Origin: an archaeon
Lineage (GTDB): Archaea > Nanobdellota > Nanobdellia > Woesearchaeales > GW2011-AR9
Direction of reading: 5' to 3'
NCBI GenBank assembly: GCA_018696395.1
Contig: JABHQR010000020.1
Coordinates: 1 to 64,000, forward strand
Length of the DNA stretch: 64,000 bases
Shown here: in pieces, positions 10,661 to 21,631 of the stretch
Position numbering within the stretch: position 1 is the stretch's first letter
Layout: each line of letters begins with the position of its first letter
Position numbers and translations under genes: made by a program
Notes under the pieces: generated by a model
Seen by the model: only the letters and a program-made list of their open reading frames with translations
Databases searched by the model: none
Told to the model about the DNA's origin: nothing

Positions 10661-13009
10661 GTGGGATATATGGAAAATAAAAATTCTGAACAAAAACAAA
10701 GCAAAAAACAAGAGATCAGACTAAAAGTTATGGAAGCTGTCCAAGATGATGTTAATAGAGGCATTGTTAAGATTGATTCCAATTTTATGAAACAGATTAA
10801 TATCAGTCCAGGAGATATTGTTGAAATTGTTGGGGAACGTAAAACTGCAGCTATCGCAGAACGAGCATACCCTGGAGATATCGGACTTAACATTGTAAGA
10901 ATGGATGGTAATTGTAGAAGTAATGCCAGAACAAGTGTTGGAGAGATTGTTATTATAAGAAAAGCCGAAGTTGAAGTTGCTAAAAAAGTTTTCATTGCAC
11001 CAACTAGTAACAGAATTGTGCTTAAAGCTTCACCCCATTTATTTAAAGTTGGCTTAATGGGTAAGGCATTAACTAAAGGTGATTTAGTTTCGTTAGGAAA
11101 TTCTAATTCTAAAGCAAAATATAATCCATCAAGTCCAAGAAATGTTAATGATATTTTTACAGCTATGGAACAACGTTTTTCTGGAATGGGGTTTGGTGAT
11201 TTAAAATTCATGGTGGTCAATACTGATCCAAAAAATAAAACTGTAATAGTTGGTCGTGAAACTGAAGTTGAAGTAAGTTCCAGAGCAGTAGAAATTAAAG
11301 AAGATATTTTACTAAGTGTGAATTATGAAGACATTGGCGGGTTAAGTGAAGAAATTAAAAAAGTAAGGGAGATGATAGAATTACCTTTACGCCATCCAGA
11401 AATATTTGACAAATTAGGAATAGAAGCTCCAAAGGGAGTATTATTGTATGGTCCCCCTGGTACAGGAAAAACTTTACTAGCTAAAGCAGTAGCATCAGAA
11501 TCCGCAGTACATTTCATGGAACTGAAAGCTAGTGATGTAATTTCAGGTATTCCCGGTGCTACTGAAAAGAAAATGGGAGAAATTTTTGAAGAAGCACAAA
11601 AAAATGCTCCGACAATTTTGTTCATGGATGAACTTGATTCTATCGCATTTAAAAGACAAGATCGAGGTACTAACGAATTCTTGAATACCCCTGTTTCTGA
11701 ATTATTAAAAAATCTTGACGGGTTAAGTTCAAGAGGTAAAGTTGTAGTTATTGCTGCAACCAATCGACCAAATTCTTTAGACCCAGCATTAAGAAGACCA
11801 GGAAGATTTGACAGAGAGATAGAAATTGGTGTACCTGATAAAAATGGAAGATTAGAAATTTTAAAAATTCATACTAGAAATATGCCCTTAGCTAAAGATA
11901 TCAATTTGAAAGAAATAGCTAACGTAACCCATGGTTTTGTAGGGGCAGATTTACACGCTTTAGCAAAAGAAGCAGCAATGATAGTATTAAGAAAAATTTT
12001 ACCAGACTTAAGAATTGAAGGTATTGAAGAAGGTCAAGAGATACCAGAAGAAATTTTATCAAAGCTTATGGTCTATCAAAAAGATTTCCAAGATTCTTTG
12101 AAAGTTGTAAGGCCAAGTGCTATGCGAGAAGTGATGGTAGAAGTCCCAGAATTAGGATGGAAAGATATTGGCGGACTAACAGAAATCAAACAAAGATTAC
12201 AAGAAGCAGTTGAATGGCCATTAAAGCACAGACAAATGTTTAAACATGTAGGCATCAGGCCACCAAAAGGGATTTTATTATATGGTCCTCCTGGAACAGG
12301 AAAAACAATGTTAGCTAAAGCTGTTGCAAAAGAAAGTGAAGCTAATTTTATTCAAGTTAATGGACCTAGTTTACAACAAGATGGGATTGTAGGTAAAGAA
12401 ACTGAACAATTACGTAAAGTTTTCAAACGTGCTAGACAAACTGCACCAAGTATAATTTTCTTTGATGAAATTGATTCATTTGCTAAACGTAGAGGAACTG
12501 GTGGATCTGCAATGTCAGATTCTAACGAGAATATGTTAAACCAATTATTAATAGAGATGGATGGTATTGAAATCTTAAATGATGTTGTTGTTATCGCAGC
12601 AACTAACAGGCCAGACATATTAGACACAGCATTACTTCGCCCAGGAAGGTTTGATAATATTATTTTAACCACCATCCCTGATAAAGAAGCAAGAATTGAA
12701 CTGTTTAAAATTTATACCAAAGAAATGCCAATAACAAAAAATGTAGATATCAAAGAACTTGCTGACAGAACTGAAGGTTATGTTGGGGCAGATATTGAAT
12801 CTTTATGTAGAGAAGCAGGAATGTTTGCGTTACGTCAAAACAAAAAAACTAAAGAAGTTTCTATGGAAAATTTTCAAGATGCATTGAAAGTTGTACATGC
12901 TTCAGTGGATAAAGAAATTGAAGAAACATACGAAAAACTTTCTGAATATTTCAGTAAAGCAAGATCCAAAGCAATCGGTGGAAATGAAGGCAGAGGTTAT
13001 TTTGGGTAA
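10661..13009 (+). CDS. cdc48: Cdc48/VCP-family tandem AAA ATPase
   Basis: N-terminal double-psi barrel region; two GPPGTGKT Walker A, FMDELDS and FFDEIDS Walker B, two ATNRP; GTG 10661 or ATG 10670 start. Confidence 0.97.
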   Translation: MGYMENKNSEQKQSKKQEIRLKVMEAVQDDVNRGIVKIDSNFMKQINISPGDIVEIVGERKTAAIAERAYPGDIGLNIVRMDGNCRSNARTSVGEIVIIRKAEVEVAKKVFIAPTSNRIVLKASPHLFKVGLMGKALTKGDLVSLGNSNSKAKYNPSSPRNVNDIFTAMEQRFSGMGFGDLKFMVVNTDPKNKTVIVGRETEVEVSSRAVEIKEDILLSVNYEDIGGLSEEIKKVREMIELPLRHPEIFDKLGIEAPKGVLLYGPPGTGKTLLAKAVASESAVHFMELKASDVISGIPGATEKKMGEIFEEAQKNAPTILFMDELDSIAFKRQDRGTNEFLNTPVSELLKNLDGLSSRGKVVVIAATNRPNSLDPALRRPGRFDREIEIGVPDKNGRLEILKIHTRNMPLAKDINLKEIANVTHGFVGADLHALAKEAAMIVLRKILPDLRIEGIEEGQEIPEEILSKLMVYQKDFQDSLKVVRPSAMREVMVEVPELGWKDIGGLTEIKQRLQEAVEWPLKHRQMFKHVGIRPPKGILLYGPPGTGKTMLAKAVAKESEANFIQVNGPSLQQDGIVGKETEQLRKVFKRARQTAPSIIFFDEIDSFAKRRGTGGSAMSDSNENMLNQLLIEMDGIEILNDVVVIAATNRPDILDTALLRPGRFDNIILTTIPDKEARIELFKIYTKEMPITKNVDIKELADRTEGYVGADIESLCREAGMFALRQNKKTKEVSMENFQDALKVVHASVDKEIEETYEKLSEYFSKARSKAIGGNEGRGYFG

Positions 13010-13177
13010 ATTGTTTTATTTTATTTACTTTTTTATTTAATTCTCAATTATATTATGTCCAGGTCATTTCTCACCCAAAACACTTATATAACAAGCATAG
13101 TTTTGCTAAAAAACAAGTTTATACGAGTAATTCTGAATGTTTTGCTTGTAAGTCATAATTATAGGAGGAAATTAAAA

Positions 13178-13684
13178 ATGGCAGTAGAAAATGGAAATAA
13201 AATTAAAGTAGAATATACCGGAACTTTTGATGATGGTACTGTATTTGACAGTTCTGAAAAGCATGGCCAACCTTTAGAATTTGAAGTTGGTGCAGGAATG
13301 GTTATCAAAGGTTTTGATGATGCAGTTATTGGAATGGAAGTTGGCGATGAAAAAGAAGTTAAAATTGAAGCAAAAGATGCTTATGGTGAACCTAACGATC
13401 AAATGAAACAAAAAGTTCCTAAAGATCAATTACCTAAAGATCAAAAACCTGAAGTAGGGATGGTATTAGGAGTTTCAACACCTGATGGAAAACAGTTCCC
13501 TGCAAAAATCATTGAAGTAAATGATGATACAATCACAATCGATTTAAATCACCCATTAGCAGGTAAGAACTTAAACTTTAAGTTAAAGTTAGTTTCTATT
13601 GAAGAATCTTCTGCTAAAAAACCTGCTCAGGAAGAACAACCTGCAGAAACCCCAGTTGAAGAATCTGAAAAAAAAACTGAATGA
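13178..13684 (+). CDS. FKBP-type peptidyl-prolyl isomerase with acidic tail
   Basis: KIKVEYTGTFDDGTVFDSS...GAGMVIKGFDDAVIGMEVGDEKEV; SD aggagg at 13163; tail PAQEEQPAETPVEE. Confidence 0.95.
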   Translation: MAVENGNKIKVEYTGTFDDGTVFDSSEKHGQPLEFEVGAGMVIKGFDDAVIGMEVGDEKEVKIEAKDAYGEPNDQMKQKVPKDQLPKDQKPEVGMVLGVSTPDGKQFPAKIIEVNDDTITIDLNHPLAGKNLNFKLKLVSIEESSAKKPAQEEQPAETPVEESEKKTE

Positions 13685-13746
13685 TTTTTTAGTATTATTT
13701 TTTTATTTTTATAATTATTTTATTCTAAACTTTTCTTAAACTAGAA

Positions 13747-15468
13747 TCACAATCCAATTTCATAAATCTCTTCCACTTCTTTGCTACTAGTTGCTTCTTC
13801 CACTTCCTTATCATCCCTATACCTAATGAATCTAGGGAAACGTAACGCCAGACCAGATGCACAAGTATGAATTGGACTTTTAGTAACTTCTGCTGCAGAA
13901 ACTTCTACAACCAAAACTGGTTCGAACCAAACTTCCGCTTCCATTTCTTTGTTCACAGAAAGTCTTGGAGGTGCTTTTTTCAAGACATGTTTCTTCAATT
14001 TTTCAGGAATTTCAGATAAATTTTCGTCAGTTAAACCAGTACCTAACTTACACACAGTTTCAAAAGTGTCATTATCATGATTATAACTAGCACACAAATA
14101 TGCACCATAGTTCCCAGTACGTTTGCCTTTCCCATAAAAAGCACCAACAATAACTAAATCAAAATTGTCAACCATATCTTCAACATAATCTTTTTTCCAT
14201 TTAATCCAGTTCCAACCACGAGTACCTGCTTGATAAACTGAATCTTGAGATTTTATGATAATACCCTCATAACCTTCACTTAATTTTTGTTTGAAAAATT
14301 TATTAATTTCGTCAACATCACGAGTTTCAATCTTATCTGCTAAAGTAATAACATTGTTAACTTCAACTATTTCAATTATTTTATTATTTCTTTCTTTATA
14401 ACTATGGTGAATGTAAGAAACATTATCAGCTAATAATAAGTCAAACACTTTTAACTGTATTGGAACATCTTTAGCATACTTTTCAATATCATGTTTTCTT
14501 TTTCTTTGCATTAATTTCTGGAAAGGTAAAGGCTTACCATTTGGATCAACAGCAAGGATCTCACCTTCAATAACAAACTCTTTAGCTTTAATTTGAGTTT
14601 CTAAAGCTCTTATCAAATCGGGAAATTGTAAAGTAATATTATCAAGCCTACGTGAAAATAAAGTAATATTTCCCCCTTTATCTTTATGTGCTTGAACTCG
14701 TTCACCATCATACTTGGCTTCAATTGTTAAATCACTACTGATCTTATCGATAACATCTTTCAGTTCTTTTACCCTTTGACATAACATAACTTTTATTGGC
14801 CTACCTACACGAACATCAGTTTTACTAACAGCTTCTAATCCTCCACTAGTTAACTCGTCAGCAATAATTTTAAGGTCAGGACAAATGTTGTACGCTTTTT
14901 CTAAAATTTCTTTATTCTTCTTTTCACCTGTAAAAGCTATTGCCATAGCATCAAGAACAGTCATTTCACCAACACCCATACGCAAAGTACCTAATGCAAT
15001 TCTTGCAACATATTTAGCTTCTTTGCCAGAAGATTTCTGCAACATTGACGCTAATAAACCAATCTTATGATCTTGTGAACCTGAACCAGAAATTATCGAA
15101 ATTTTGTGCAATTTTTCATACAATTCTTTAACAGTAAGTTTGCCTAATGGAATTAAAGTCATAACTTTTTTTCCACAAAATTCTTCTGCGGTTAATCCAA
15201 CATCACCAGATTCTTGAAAACTTTTCTTTACTTTAGAAGATTCTGCACCAGATGCAGTTATAATAGCTTTCAAGACTTGTTTCTCAGCCATACCTAACAC
15301 TACCCCCTCATAATCAGAAGAAATTTTTCCAAGTGTAAGGTAAGCTAATATACCTAATTCTTCTTTAGGTACTGATTTAAAAAAATCAGACAAGAGTTCT
15401 CTAATTTTATTACCTGAAGAAATAATTTCAAGTTCATTGTACAAGTCTGCTAATTTACTAAAATCCAT
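13747..15468 (-). CDS. lig: ATP-dependent DNA ligase
   Basis: Nucleotidyltransferase motif I EAKYDGERVQAHK, SRRLDNIT, EGIIIK, WIKWKKDY; likely start MDFSKLADLYNELE at 15468. Confidence 0.96.
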   Translation of the reverse strand: MDFSKLADLYNELEIISSGNKIRELLSDFFKSVPKEELGILAYLTLGKISSDYEGVVLGMAEKQVLKAIITASGAESSKVKKSFQESGDVGLTAEEFCGKKVMTLIPLGKLTVKELYEKLHKISIISGSGSQDHKIGLLASMLQKSSGKEAKYVARIALGTLRMGVGEMTVLDAMAIAFTGEKKNKEILEKAYNICPDLKIIADELTSGGLEAVSKTDVRVGRPIKVMLCQRVKELKDVIDKISSDLTIEAKYDGERVQAHKDKGGNITLFSRRLDNITLQFPDLIRALETQIKAKEFVIEGEILAVDPNGKPLPFQKLMQRKRKHDIEKYAKDVPIQLKVFDLLLADNVSYIHHSYKERNNKIIEIVEVNNVITLADKIETRDVDEINKFFKQKLSEGYEGIIIKSQDSVYQAGTRGWNWIKWKKDYVEDMVDNFDLVIVGAFYGKGKRTGNYGAYLCASYNHDNDTFETVCKLGTGLTDENLSEIPEKLKKHVLKKAPPRLSVNKEMEAEVWFEPVLVVEVSAAEVTKSPIHTCASGLALRFPRFIRYRDDKEVEEATSSKEVEEIYEIGL

Positions 15469-15679
15469 GTTATAAATGAAAAAAATTGATTTATTTAAAG
15501 GTATCTTTGATGTTTTAAGTTTAATATAAACACAAACAAACAAAAAAAGCAAGTGTAACTACTGAAACATAACTAATATTAGAAAGATTTATATATGAAA
15601 CCGCTTGTAAGCTACAAAATAAAGAGATTGATAGAAAAATAGTGATCAGATAATATTTAATGGAGGAATATATTAAAAA

Positions 15680-16006
15680 ATGGATACAAAAGCAAAAGTA
15701 GGATTAGCAGCGTTAGTTGTTGGTGGAGCAAGTGCTCTATTCGTAGCAGGTCATAGTTATGGTGATTTTTTAGATTCAATGCCAGTAGTTGGAAACACAA
15801 TTGAAGTTGGAGATTCAGAATTTACTATAAAAGAATTAGATTTACCAAGAGACAGAAATACTTTAATCAAAGTTGGATCAGAATTATGTGGTTATGATTC
15901 TTCAAATTCAGGTTATATGAAATTTGAAGGATTTGATACAAGAGTTGGCCCAGATTACAGTGTAACAGCAACACCAAAGTACACAGAAGACAAGTGTTTT
16001 CAGTAA
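15680..16006 (+). CDS. Small hypothetical protein with N-terminal TM
   Basis: 108 aa, SD ggagga, hydrophobic N-terminus. Confidence 0.65.
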   Translation: MDTKAKVGLAALVVGGASALFVAGHSYGDFLDSMPVVGNTIEVGDSEFTIKELDLPRDRNTLIKVGSELCGYDSSNSGYMKFEGFDTRVGPDYSVTATPKYTEDKCFQ

Positions 16007-16080
16007 ATTTTTTCTTTTTACTTTATTATTAATTTAAATTTCTTACAAAATATAAAAAACTAAAATATTGTCCCTTAAAC

Positions 16081-17484
16081 TTAATCTTCAAACCCTAACC
16101 TTCTCAAGATAAGCTCAGGACTGAATTCTTCCAAATCTCCATACCTTTGACCCATACCTAAGTAAAGGATAGGTTTCTTAATTGTATACGCAATAGAAAG
16201 CGGTGCACCACCATCTTCGTCAATGTCAGCTTTACTTAGTATAGCGGCATCTAAATTAACAAGTTCGTTAAACTTCTCTGCTTGTTCAACACAATCATTA
16301 CCAGTAATACTTTCACCTACAAAAACTTTCAAATCAGGATTTGTCACACGACAAATTTTGTCCAATTCCGCCATTAAGTTGGTATTAGAATGTAATCTTC
16401 CAGCAGTATCTATCATCACCACATTAATTTTATGTTTCTCAGCATGTTTAACTGCATCATAAGCTACAGCTGCAGCATCACTACCATAATCATGTTTAAT
16501 CATCTTTATTCCAAGTTTGTTAGCATGATCTTCTAACTGTTGAATTGCTGCTGCCCGAAAAGTATCAGAAGCTGCAAATACTATAGAATTACCTTTTTCT
16601 TTTAGTAAGTGTGCTAATTTTGCAATGGAAGTAGTTTTACCAGCACCGTTGATACCAAAAAACATGATAACATAAGGTTTTCCTTCAGATTTTTTCTGTT
16701 CAATTCTGTCTAAAAGACTAAACCTTTCAATAGATAAAATTTCTTTAAGAGTATTACTTAAAACTTCTTTAATTTTAGTTGGAATATCACGAGGTAAAGG
16801 TTGATTAACAAGTTCATGTTTCAAATCTTCTTTAATTCGTTCAATAACTTTAACAGAAACATTACTTTCTAATAAAACAAGTTCAAGATCCCAAAATAAA
16901 TCTTCAAATTTTTCAGAAGATATTGTTTTAGTTGTAAGTGCTTGTTTAAATTTACTAAAGAAACCTTTTTTTTCTGGAGAAATTTCTTTAACTTCTTTAG
17001 TTGTTTCTTCAATATCTTTTTCAGTTACAATATTTTCTTCTTTAGAAATTTTTTCTTTAACTTCATCAATTATTTCTTGTGAACTAGGTTTAATTATTTC
17101 AATTTTAGGTTCAGAACTATCAACTTTCTTTTCCCCAACTGAGATCTCTTGTTTTTTTACTTCTTCTTTTACTTCAGAACCACTCTTCTTTTCAGTTCTC
17201 TTTTCCTCAGCTTGTAATTCTTCTATCTCTCTTTGAATAGGAACTTCTTCTTTTTCAGATTCATGAGCAACATCTAATTCTTGTTCGATAAAATTTTGTT
17301 CGGGCTCATTTACTTTTTCTGATTTATCACTGGTAGATTTTTCTTCTGCCTCTAAAACTGGTTCTTCTTGAGATTCTTCTTTAATTAATTCTTTTAATTC
17401 TTCAGACTCTTCTGCAACCTCTTCAGTCTTTTTCGAGAATAATGAAAGACTTTTCTTCAACTTATCTTTTAATTTTCCGAACAT
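16081..17484 (-). CDS. ftsY: Signal recognition particle receptor FtsY
   Basis: GINGAGKTTSIAKLA, DTFRAAAIQQLE, VMIDTAGR, LSKADIDEDGGAPLS; long acidic N-domain. Confidence 0.97.
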   Translation of the reverse strand: MFGKLKDKLKKSLSLFSKKTEEVAEESEELKELIKEESQEEPVLEAEEKSTSDKSEKVNEPEQNFIEQELDVAHESEKEEVPIQREIEELQAEEKRTEKKSGSEVKEEVKKQEISVGEKKVDSSEPKIEIIKPSSQEIIDEVKEKISKEENIVTEKDIEETTKEVKEISPEKKGFFSKFKQALTTKTISSEKFEDLFWDLELVLLESNVSVKVIERIKEDLKHELVNQPLPRDIPTKIKEVLSNTLKEILSIERFSLLDRIEQKKSEGKPYVIMFFGINGAGKTTSIAKLAHLLKEKGNSIVFAASDTFRAAAIQQLEDHANKLGIKMIKHDYGSDAAAVAYDAVKHAEKHKINVVMIDTAGRLHSNTNLMAELDKICRVTNPDLKVFVGESITGNDCVEQAEKFNELVNLDAAILSKADIDEDGGAPLSIAYTIKKPILYLGMGQRYGDLEEFSPELILRRLGFED

Positions 17485-17510
17485 TTTTGTTTATCTCTTA
17501 AATGATTAAT

Positions 17511-17915
17511 TTATAATTCTTGATTTTCTAAAAAATTAATTTTATCCATTGCTTGATACCCAACAGTTTCTAAAAGTTTTTCTATTTCTTCCACTGATTG
17601 AGTAATTTTACCTTCTTGTTCTTCTAATAATTTAATTGCCCCAGGAATTGGTTTTTCCACAGTAGTATTCATACCAACATTAATTATTACATTTTCATTG
17701 TTCATTAATTTAGCTTTAACAAAAATACCATTAGATACCTGAGCAAGTATTTCTGTATCAATCTTAGTTTTTTGAATTTCTAATAAAGCACTTTTTGAAA
17801 TATCAATTTCAACCAAATGTTGTTTAAGTTCTTCAACTTGATTTGATAATACTTCAATCTGTTGTTGCATCTGTTGAATTTCCATAATTTCCGCTTGTTT
17901 ATCTTCTGAAACCAT
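17511..17915 (-). CDS. pfdA: Prefoldin alpha subunit
   Basis: Coiled coil - beta hairpin (GIFVKAKLMNNENVIINVG) - coiled coil; adjacent to ftsY. Confidence 0.9.
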   Translation of the reverse strand: MVSEDKQAEIMEIQQMQQQIEVLSNQVEELKQHLVEIDISKSALLEIQKTKIDTEILAQVSNGIFVKAKLMNNENVIINVGMNTTVEKPIPGAIKLLEEQEGKITQSVEEIEKLLETVGYQAMDKINFLENQEL

Positions 17916-17999
17916 AATAAAAGAGAATTATATTACTTATTTTATAAAATTAACTGAATGTTTGATTATATACTGATAAAGTTTAAAGAAAAAAATAAG

Positions 18000-18127
18000 T
18001 GTGGGGGAAGGGATTTGAACCCCTGAACCTACTAAAGGACAGGATATCTCAAGTAATAATACTCAATTGAGTACTCAGACTTAATTTCTTAAGTCCTGCG
18101 CATTTGACCAAACTTTGCTACCCCCAC
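18000..18127 (-). tRNA. tRNA-Leu(UAA), type II, with 42-nt intron after position 37 (18046-18087); CCA not encoded
   Basis: Acceptor GTGGGGG/CCCCCAC, T-arm AGGGG-TTCAAAT-CCCTT, anticodon stem CAGGA/TCCTG, anticodon TAA, long variable arm; intron CTTGAG pairs with anticodon-loop CTTAAG. Confidence 0.92.
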
Positions 18128-18248
18128 ATGTTTGGATCGCAGGTGCCCTAAACTTAGTAGCTACCTTGGAAAAATGCTTTCCATTTAAAAAAGTTGTTGT
18201 TTAGAAGGCATTATCAAAAAGGAATAATTTAAAATATCAAAAGAAATT

Positions 18249-18857
18249 ATGTGGGACATGTACCAAAAATTAGCTAAAATATTCAAGACTAAAACTAAAG
18301 CAGATGAAATTTTATTGTTGCTTGATGATCAGAAAGAAGTTGTTAGGCAAGCATTTTATGAAGAAGAATTTCCAAAAATAGAAGATTTCTGTAAAAAAAA
18401 TAATATTTTTGTATCAAAATCAAAGTTCAAAATATTATTTTCAGATGAAGAAAGTGGAATGTATTCTAATAAAGGAATCACAATACAAGAAAAAGATAAA
18501 AGGCATGCACCTTATTTTTATTATTTTTCTAAATCTGAAGAAAAATCTTACTTAGCTAATTATTATGAATTGATTGGAAATATCGAAGAATTTGGTAAAT
18601 TGTTAGGATATCCTTCTTGTTGTATAAAATATTTTGTTAATAATTTCAGTTCAAGAAACCCTGATCCAGAGATCAAAGATTGCCATCCATTATTGAATTT
18701 ATCTAAAAGAGAACAAGATGCAGTATTAATTTCACATTTCCCATGTAACAAAGAATGTGAGAAAAGTGTTAAATTAGCAAAGGAAAAAATAATAGTAATT
18801 TCTAAATATTCTCTTGAGAGAGTGAATGAACTTAAAACTAAATTAGGAATAAAATAG
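18249..18857 (+). CDS. DUF483-like hypothetical protein
   Basis: FGKLLGYPSCCIKYFV...HFPCNKECEKSVKLA motif. Confidence 0.65.
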   Translation: MWDMYQKLAKIFKTKTKADEILLLLDDQKEVVRQAFYEEEFPKIEDFCKKNNIFVSKSKFKILFSDEESGMYSNKGITIQEKDKRHAPYFYYFSKSEEKSYLANYYELIGNIEEFGKLLGYPSCCIKYFVNNFSSRNPDPEIKDCHPLLNLSKREQDAVLISHFPCNKECEKSVKLAKEKIIVISKYSLERVNELKTKLGIK

Positions 18858-18964
18858 TTTTTGTTAAGTATATTTTAGCATATACACTAGTTGGTTTACA
18901 TATCCCTCATGTTTATAAAAACAACAAAAAATCCTTAATACTTCAAGGAAATGAGGATAATAAT

Positions 18965-19237
18965 ATGAGATATGTTACACAAGTAGGAAATGAATTTTAT
19001 GCGTTTAGTAGTAAAGAAGGGCCAACACAAGTGTATTTAATGAGTTTATCAGAAAATGGAAGAGGAATTAATTTTATAAATATTGGTAATGATCAAGCAA
19101 GAATATTAAGACCAAGTCTTGATAATTTAGTTAAAACAGGAAATTATTTTGAAGGAGAAAGATTAGCTCTTTCTGATTATGGGAATTTGTTAAGAATAAA
19201 TAAGAATATAGAACCAATTGAAGTTGGTTGCAAGTAA
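18965..19237 (+). CDS. Small hypothetical protein
   Basis: 90-aa ORF with archaeal spacing. Confidence 0.55.
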   Translation: MRYVTQVGNEFYAFSSKEGPTQVYLMSLSENGRGINFINIGNDQARILRPSLDNLVKTGNYFEGERLALSDYGNLLRINKNIEPIEVGCK

Positions 19238-19285
19238 ACATTCTAAAGGAAAAAATAATAAAGGGAGCAGTTATAAAACTGGAAT

Positions 19286-19885
19286 ATGCAAAAAATAAGT
19301 CCAGAGAATATTAACAAAAAAACAAACCGTTCTCTTAACGAAGAACAGATCATAGATATTGATTCATTAAACCAACCAACATTTCGTGAAACTCACCCAA
19401 AAATTCACAAAACAATAATAATTAGTTCAAGTTTATTCATGGCTTTGTTAATGATATCTTTTGTGTTTGCAACATTTCCTATTGACTCTATCATTAAATC
19501 TTATTTTGAATCTAGCCCATTAGAAGGTAATGTTATTGACACAGAAGAGTTTAAAGTGTATTTTCTTAACGAAACTGAAAATGATTTACAAGAATGGTAC
19601 ATAGCAGAACAGAAGTATGAATTTAGTGCTTGTTTATTGGGATATAAAATTAATGAGGATTATTACATCACAAGCGCATACCAACCTGAAATGTATGAAC
19701 AAACTTTTAATCATGTTAATTTTGAATCTTGTTCTCAAGAGACTAAAATTATGTTACATACTCACCCTTACAAAAGTTGTATTGCTTCAGATACAGATTT
19801 AAACACATTAAACCAAACCAGACAAAGTAATCCAGAAGTAATTATGTTAATCATGTGTGAGCCAGATAGATTTAGTGTATATTAA
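19286..19885 (+). CDS. Membrane-anchored JAMM/MPN-like metalloprotease domain protein
   Basis: TM ~45-65; YEFSACLLGY (Glu) ... MLHTHPYKSCIASDTDL = HxHP(x7)SxxD. Confidence 0.7.
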   Translation: MQKISPENINKKTNRSLNEEQIIDIDSLNQPTFRETHPKIHKTIIISSSLFMALLMISFVFATFPIDSIIKSYFESSPLEGNVIDTEEFKVYFLNETENDLQEWYIAEQKYEFSACLLGYKINEDYYITSAYQPEMYEQTFNHVNFESCSQETKIMLHTHPYKSCIASDTDLNTLNQTRQSNPEVIMLIMCEPDRFSVY

Positions 19886-19922
19886 ATTATCAAAAAATGA
19901 TTAATTTAAATAAGATAATTAA

Positions 19923-20315
19923 TTACATCATAACAACTACTTTCTTTTTCTGCCTTATTGTTAAATAAGGTCTAGTCAACTTTCTTTTCAAAGCAATGTC
20001 TTGAGTTAATACTAAAACCCCTTGTTTTGATTCTAAGATTAAATTATCATCAGTTGATAGTTCAGGTTTTTGATCTGCTAACAATTTAACTTCTTTAGAT
20101 CCCATCTTCTGAGTTAGAATGCTTAAAGCTAATTTAGCGTACAGTTTATATTTCAATTTTTGTTCTACTTTAATCTTTTCTAACTCAGTAATAGTTGATT
20201 TAAGTACATATAATTGATAAGTAAAATCACAACAATATCCCACTTCGGTAAATACATCTAAGTTAAACTCTGCAACTGCCATTAAAGCGTTAGTGTCAAG
20301 GATAATCTTTTTCAT
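19923..20315 (-). CDS. PIN-domain protein (Fcf1/Utp24-like)
   Basis: IILDTNALMAV ... TELEKI ... STDDNLILES ... VLTQDIALKRKL: PIN acidic residues. Confidence 0.88.
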   Translation of the reverse strand: MKKIILDTNALMAVAEFNLDVFTEVGYCCDFTYQLYVLKSTITELEKIKVEQKLKYKLYAKLALSILTQKMGSKEVKLLADQKPELSTDDNLILESKQGVLVLTQDIALKRKLTRPYLTIRQKKKVVVMM

Positions 20316-20382
20316 ATATTGAAAGAAACATAAGTTAAGTTAAAAATGTTATTGTTATTATAAAAATTAAAAAATATTAATC

Positions 20383-21234
20383 TCAATTCATTCTTTTAAT
20401 TTCTTGACATGCTGCCACAATAAAAATTTTGGATAATACTAGCACTAACAAGAACAAAATTGCAGATGAGATCATATAATAAACATTACCTAAAGACATT
20501 GTAAAAAAGTAGATTAAATAAGAAGAACCACTAATTAACAGAATCATAAACAAGAAAAAAGGGATAATATAAAGTATTTTCTTTATTGCAATTTCAAAAA
20601 AGTTAGTGAAAAATTTATTCCATTTCACCACAGTTATTTGAGTAAAAAATACCAATAACAAATAATTCAAAAAGAAAAAGAACCCAATTAATCCTTGGAC
20701 CGTATAATTAAACACAGTTTCACTAACATTCAAAGCAAACATTACAATAAGATAAGAAAAAATAGACGAAGGGATTATTATTATGAATATAGATACAAAA
20801 TATTTTAACCAAGATTTTAAAATTGATTTTAGTTTAAATTTAAAGGAGGTTTCTTTTTTCCAACCTTGACTTAACATAAATATACTTCCGATCCAAAGTA
20901 ACGGATTAAGTATTAAATAAATCGCCAATAGATAAATAGATAATTGAAAAACATTTTTCATCATAGATTTATAAGCTGAATATATGGACGCATATTCAGT
21001 AACCAGTGGTTCTAAAGAGTCTAAACTTTGATCTGTAACATCTATATTATTTAGGGGTTCAGTGATTTTAGTTAAATCTTCAAAAATTTCTAATTGATAA
21101 TGAACAATAGAATATGATGAGCCAACTAAAATACTTAATTGTAAAATTAATAGTATCAAAAACAATAATTTTCTCTTTTTGATTGCTAAGAAAATTTTCT
21201 TAAATATCCTTGAACTGATTTCTATCAACCTCAT
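20383..21234 (-). CDS. Multi-pass membrane protein
   Basis: 283 aa with several hydrophobic segments. Confidence 0.75.
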   Translation of the reverse strand: MRLIEISSRIFKKIFLAIKKRKLLFLILLILQLSILVGSSYSIVHYQLEIFEDLTKITEPLNNIDVTDQSLDSLEPLVTEYASIYSAYKSMMKNVFQLSIYLLAIYLILNPLLWIGSIFMLSQGWKKETSFKFKLKSILKSWLKYFVSIFIIIIPSSIFSYLIVMFALNVSETVFNYTVQGLIGFFFFLNYLLLVFFTQITVVKWNKFFTNFFEIAIKKILYIIPFFLFMILLISGSSYLIYFFTMSLGNVYYMISSAILFLLVLVLSKIFIVAACQEIKRMN

Positions 21235-21396
21235 ATTTCATTAAGTTCATACTAGGAGTATAAAAAAATATCGGAAATGTAAAGGTAAAAATGATTGAAA
21301 ATTAACATAAATCAGATTTATGTTTATTATAGCTTACGCTAACCTAAACCCTATTAATGTTAGAAAATAGTAAAATAATTTTTAATCATTACAAAC

Positions 21397-21609
21397 TTAT
21401 GCATACATGCTTCGCTTGTAAAGACGATAATTACCCTTCATGACCCCTCCAGATGCAAAAGGACTAATTCTAATTTTAACAATTTTCCCTTCTTTTGTTG
21501 TTAATTCAAAAAAGGTTTTGTTTTCCAACCTGGCTTGAGCAATTAATCCAATCAGTTCACATTCATTAATAGGAAATGAATCTAGCCCCATCATTTCTTT
21601 AATATTCAT
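21397..21609 (-). CDS. Small hypothetical protein
   Basis: 70-aa ORF. Confidence 0.5.
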   Translation of the reverse strand: MNIKEMMGLDSFPINECELIGLIAQARLENKTFFELTTKEGKIVKIRISPFASGGVMKGNYRLYKRSMYA

Positions 21610-21631
21610 TACACTTAAAAATCTAATAAAA

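Noticed and set aside
10651-11763. Large antisense ORFs (189 and 146 aa) over cdc48
   Set aside because: Shadow ORFs opposite conserved AAA domains.
13055-13177. N-terminal extension of FKBP ORF
   Set aside because: Strong SD aggagg before ATG 13178 and FKBP homology starts there; upstream is likely promoter/leader.
16081-17484. Ffh rather than FtsY
   Set aside because: Acidic N-terminal extension and no M domain; fits FtsY.
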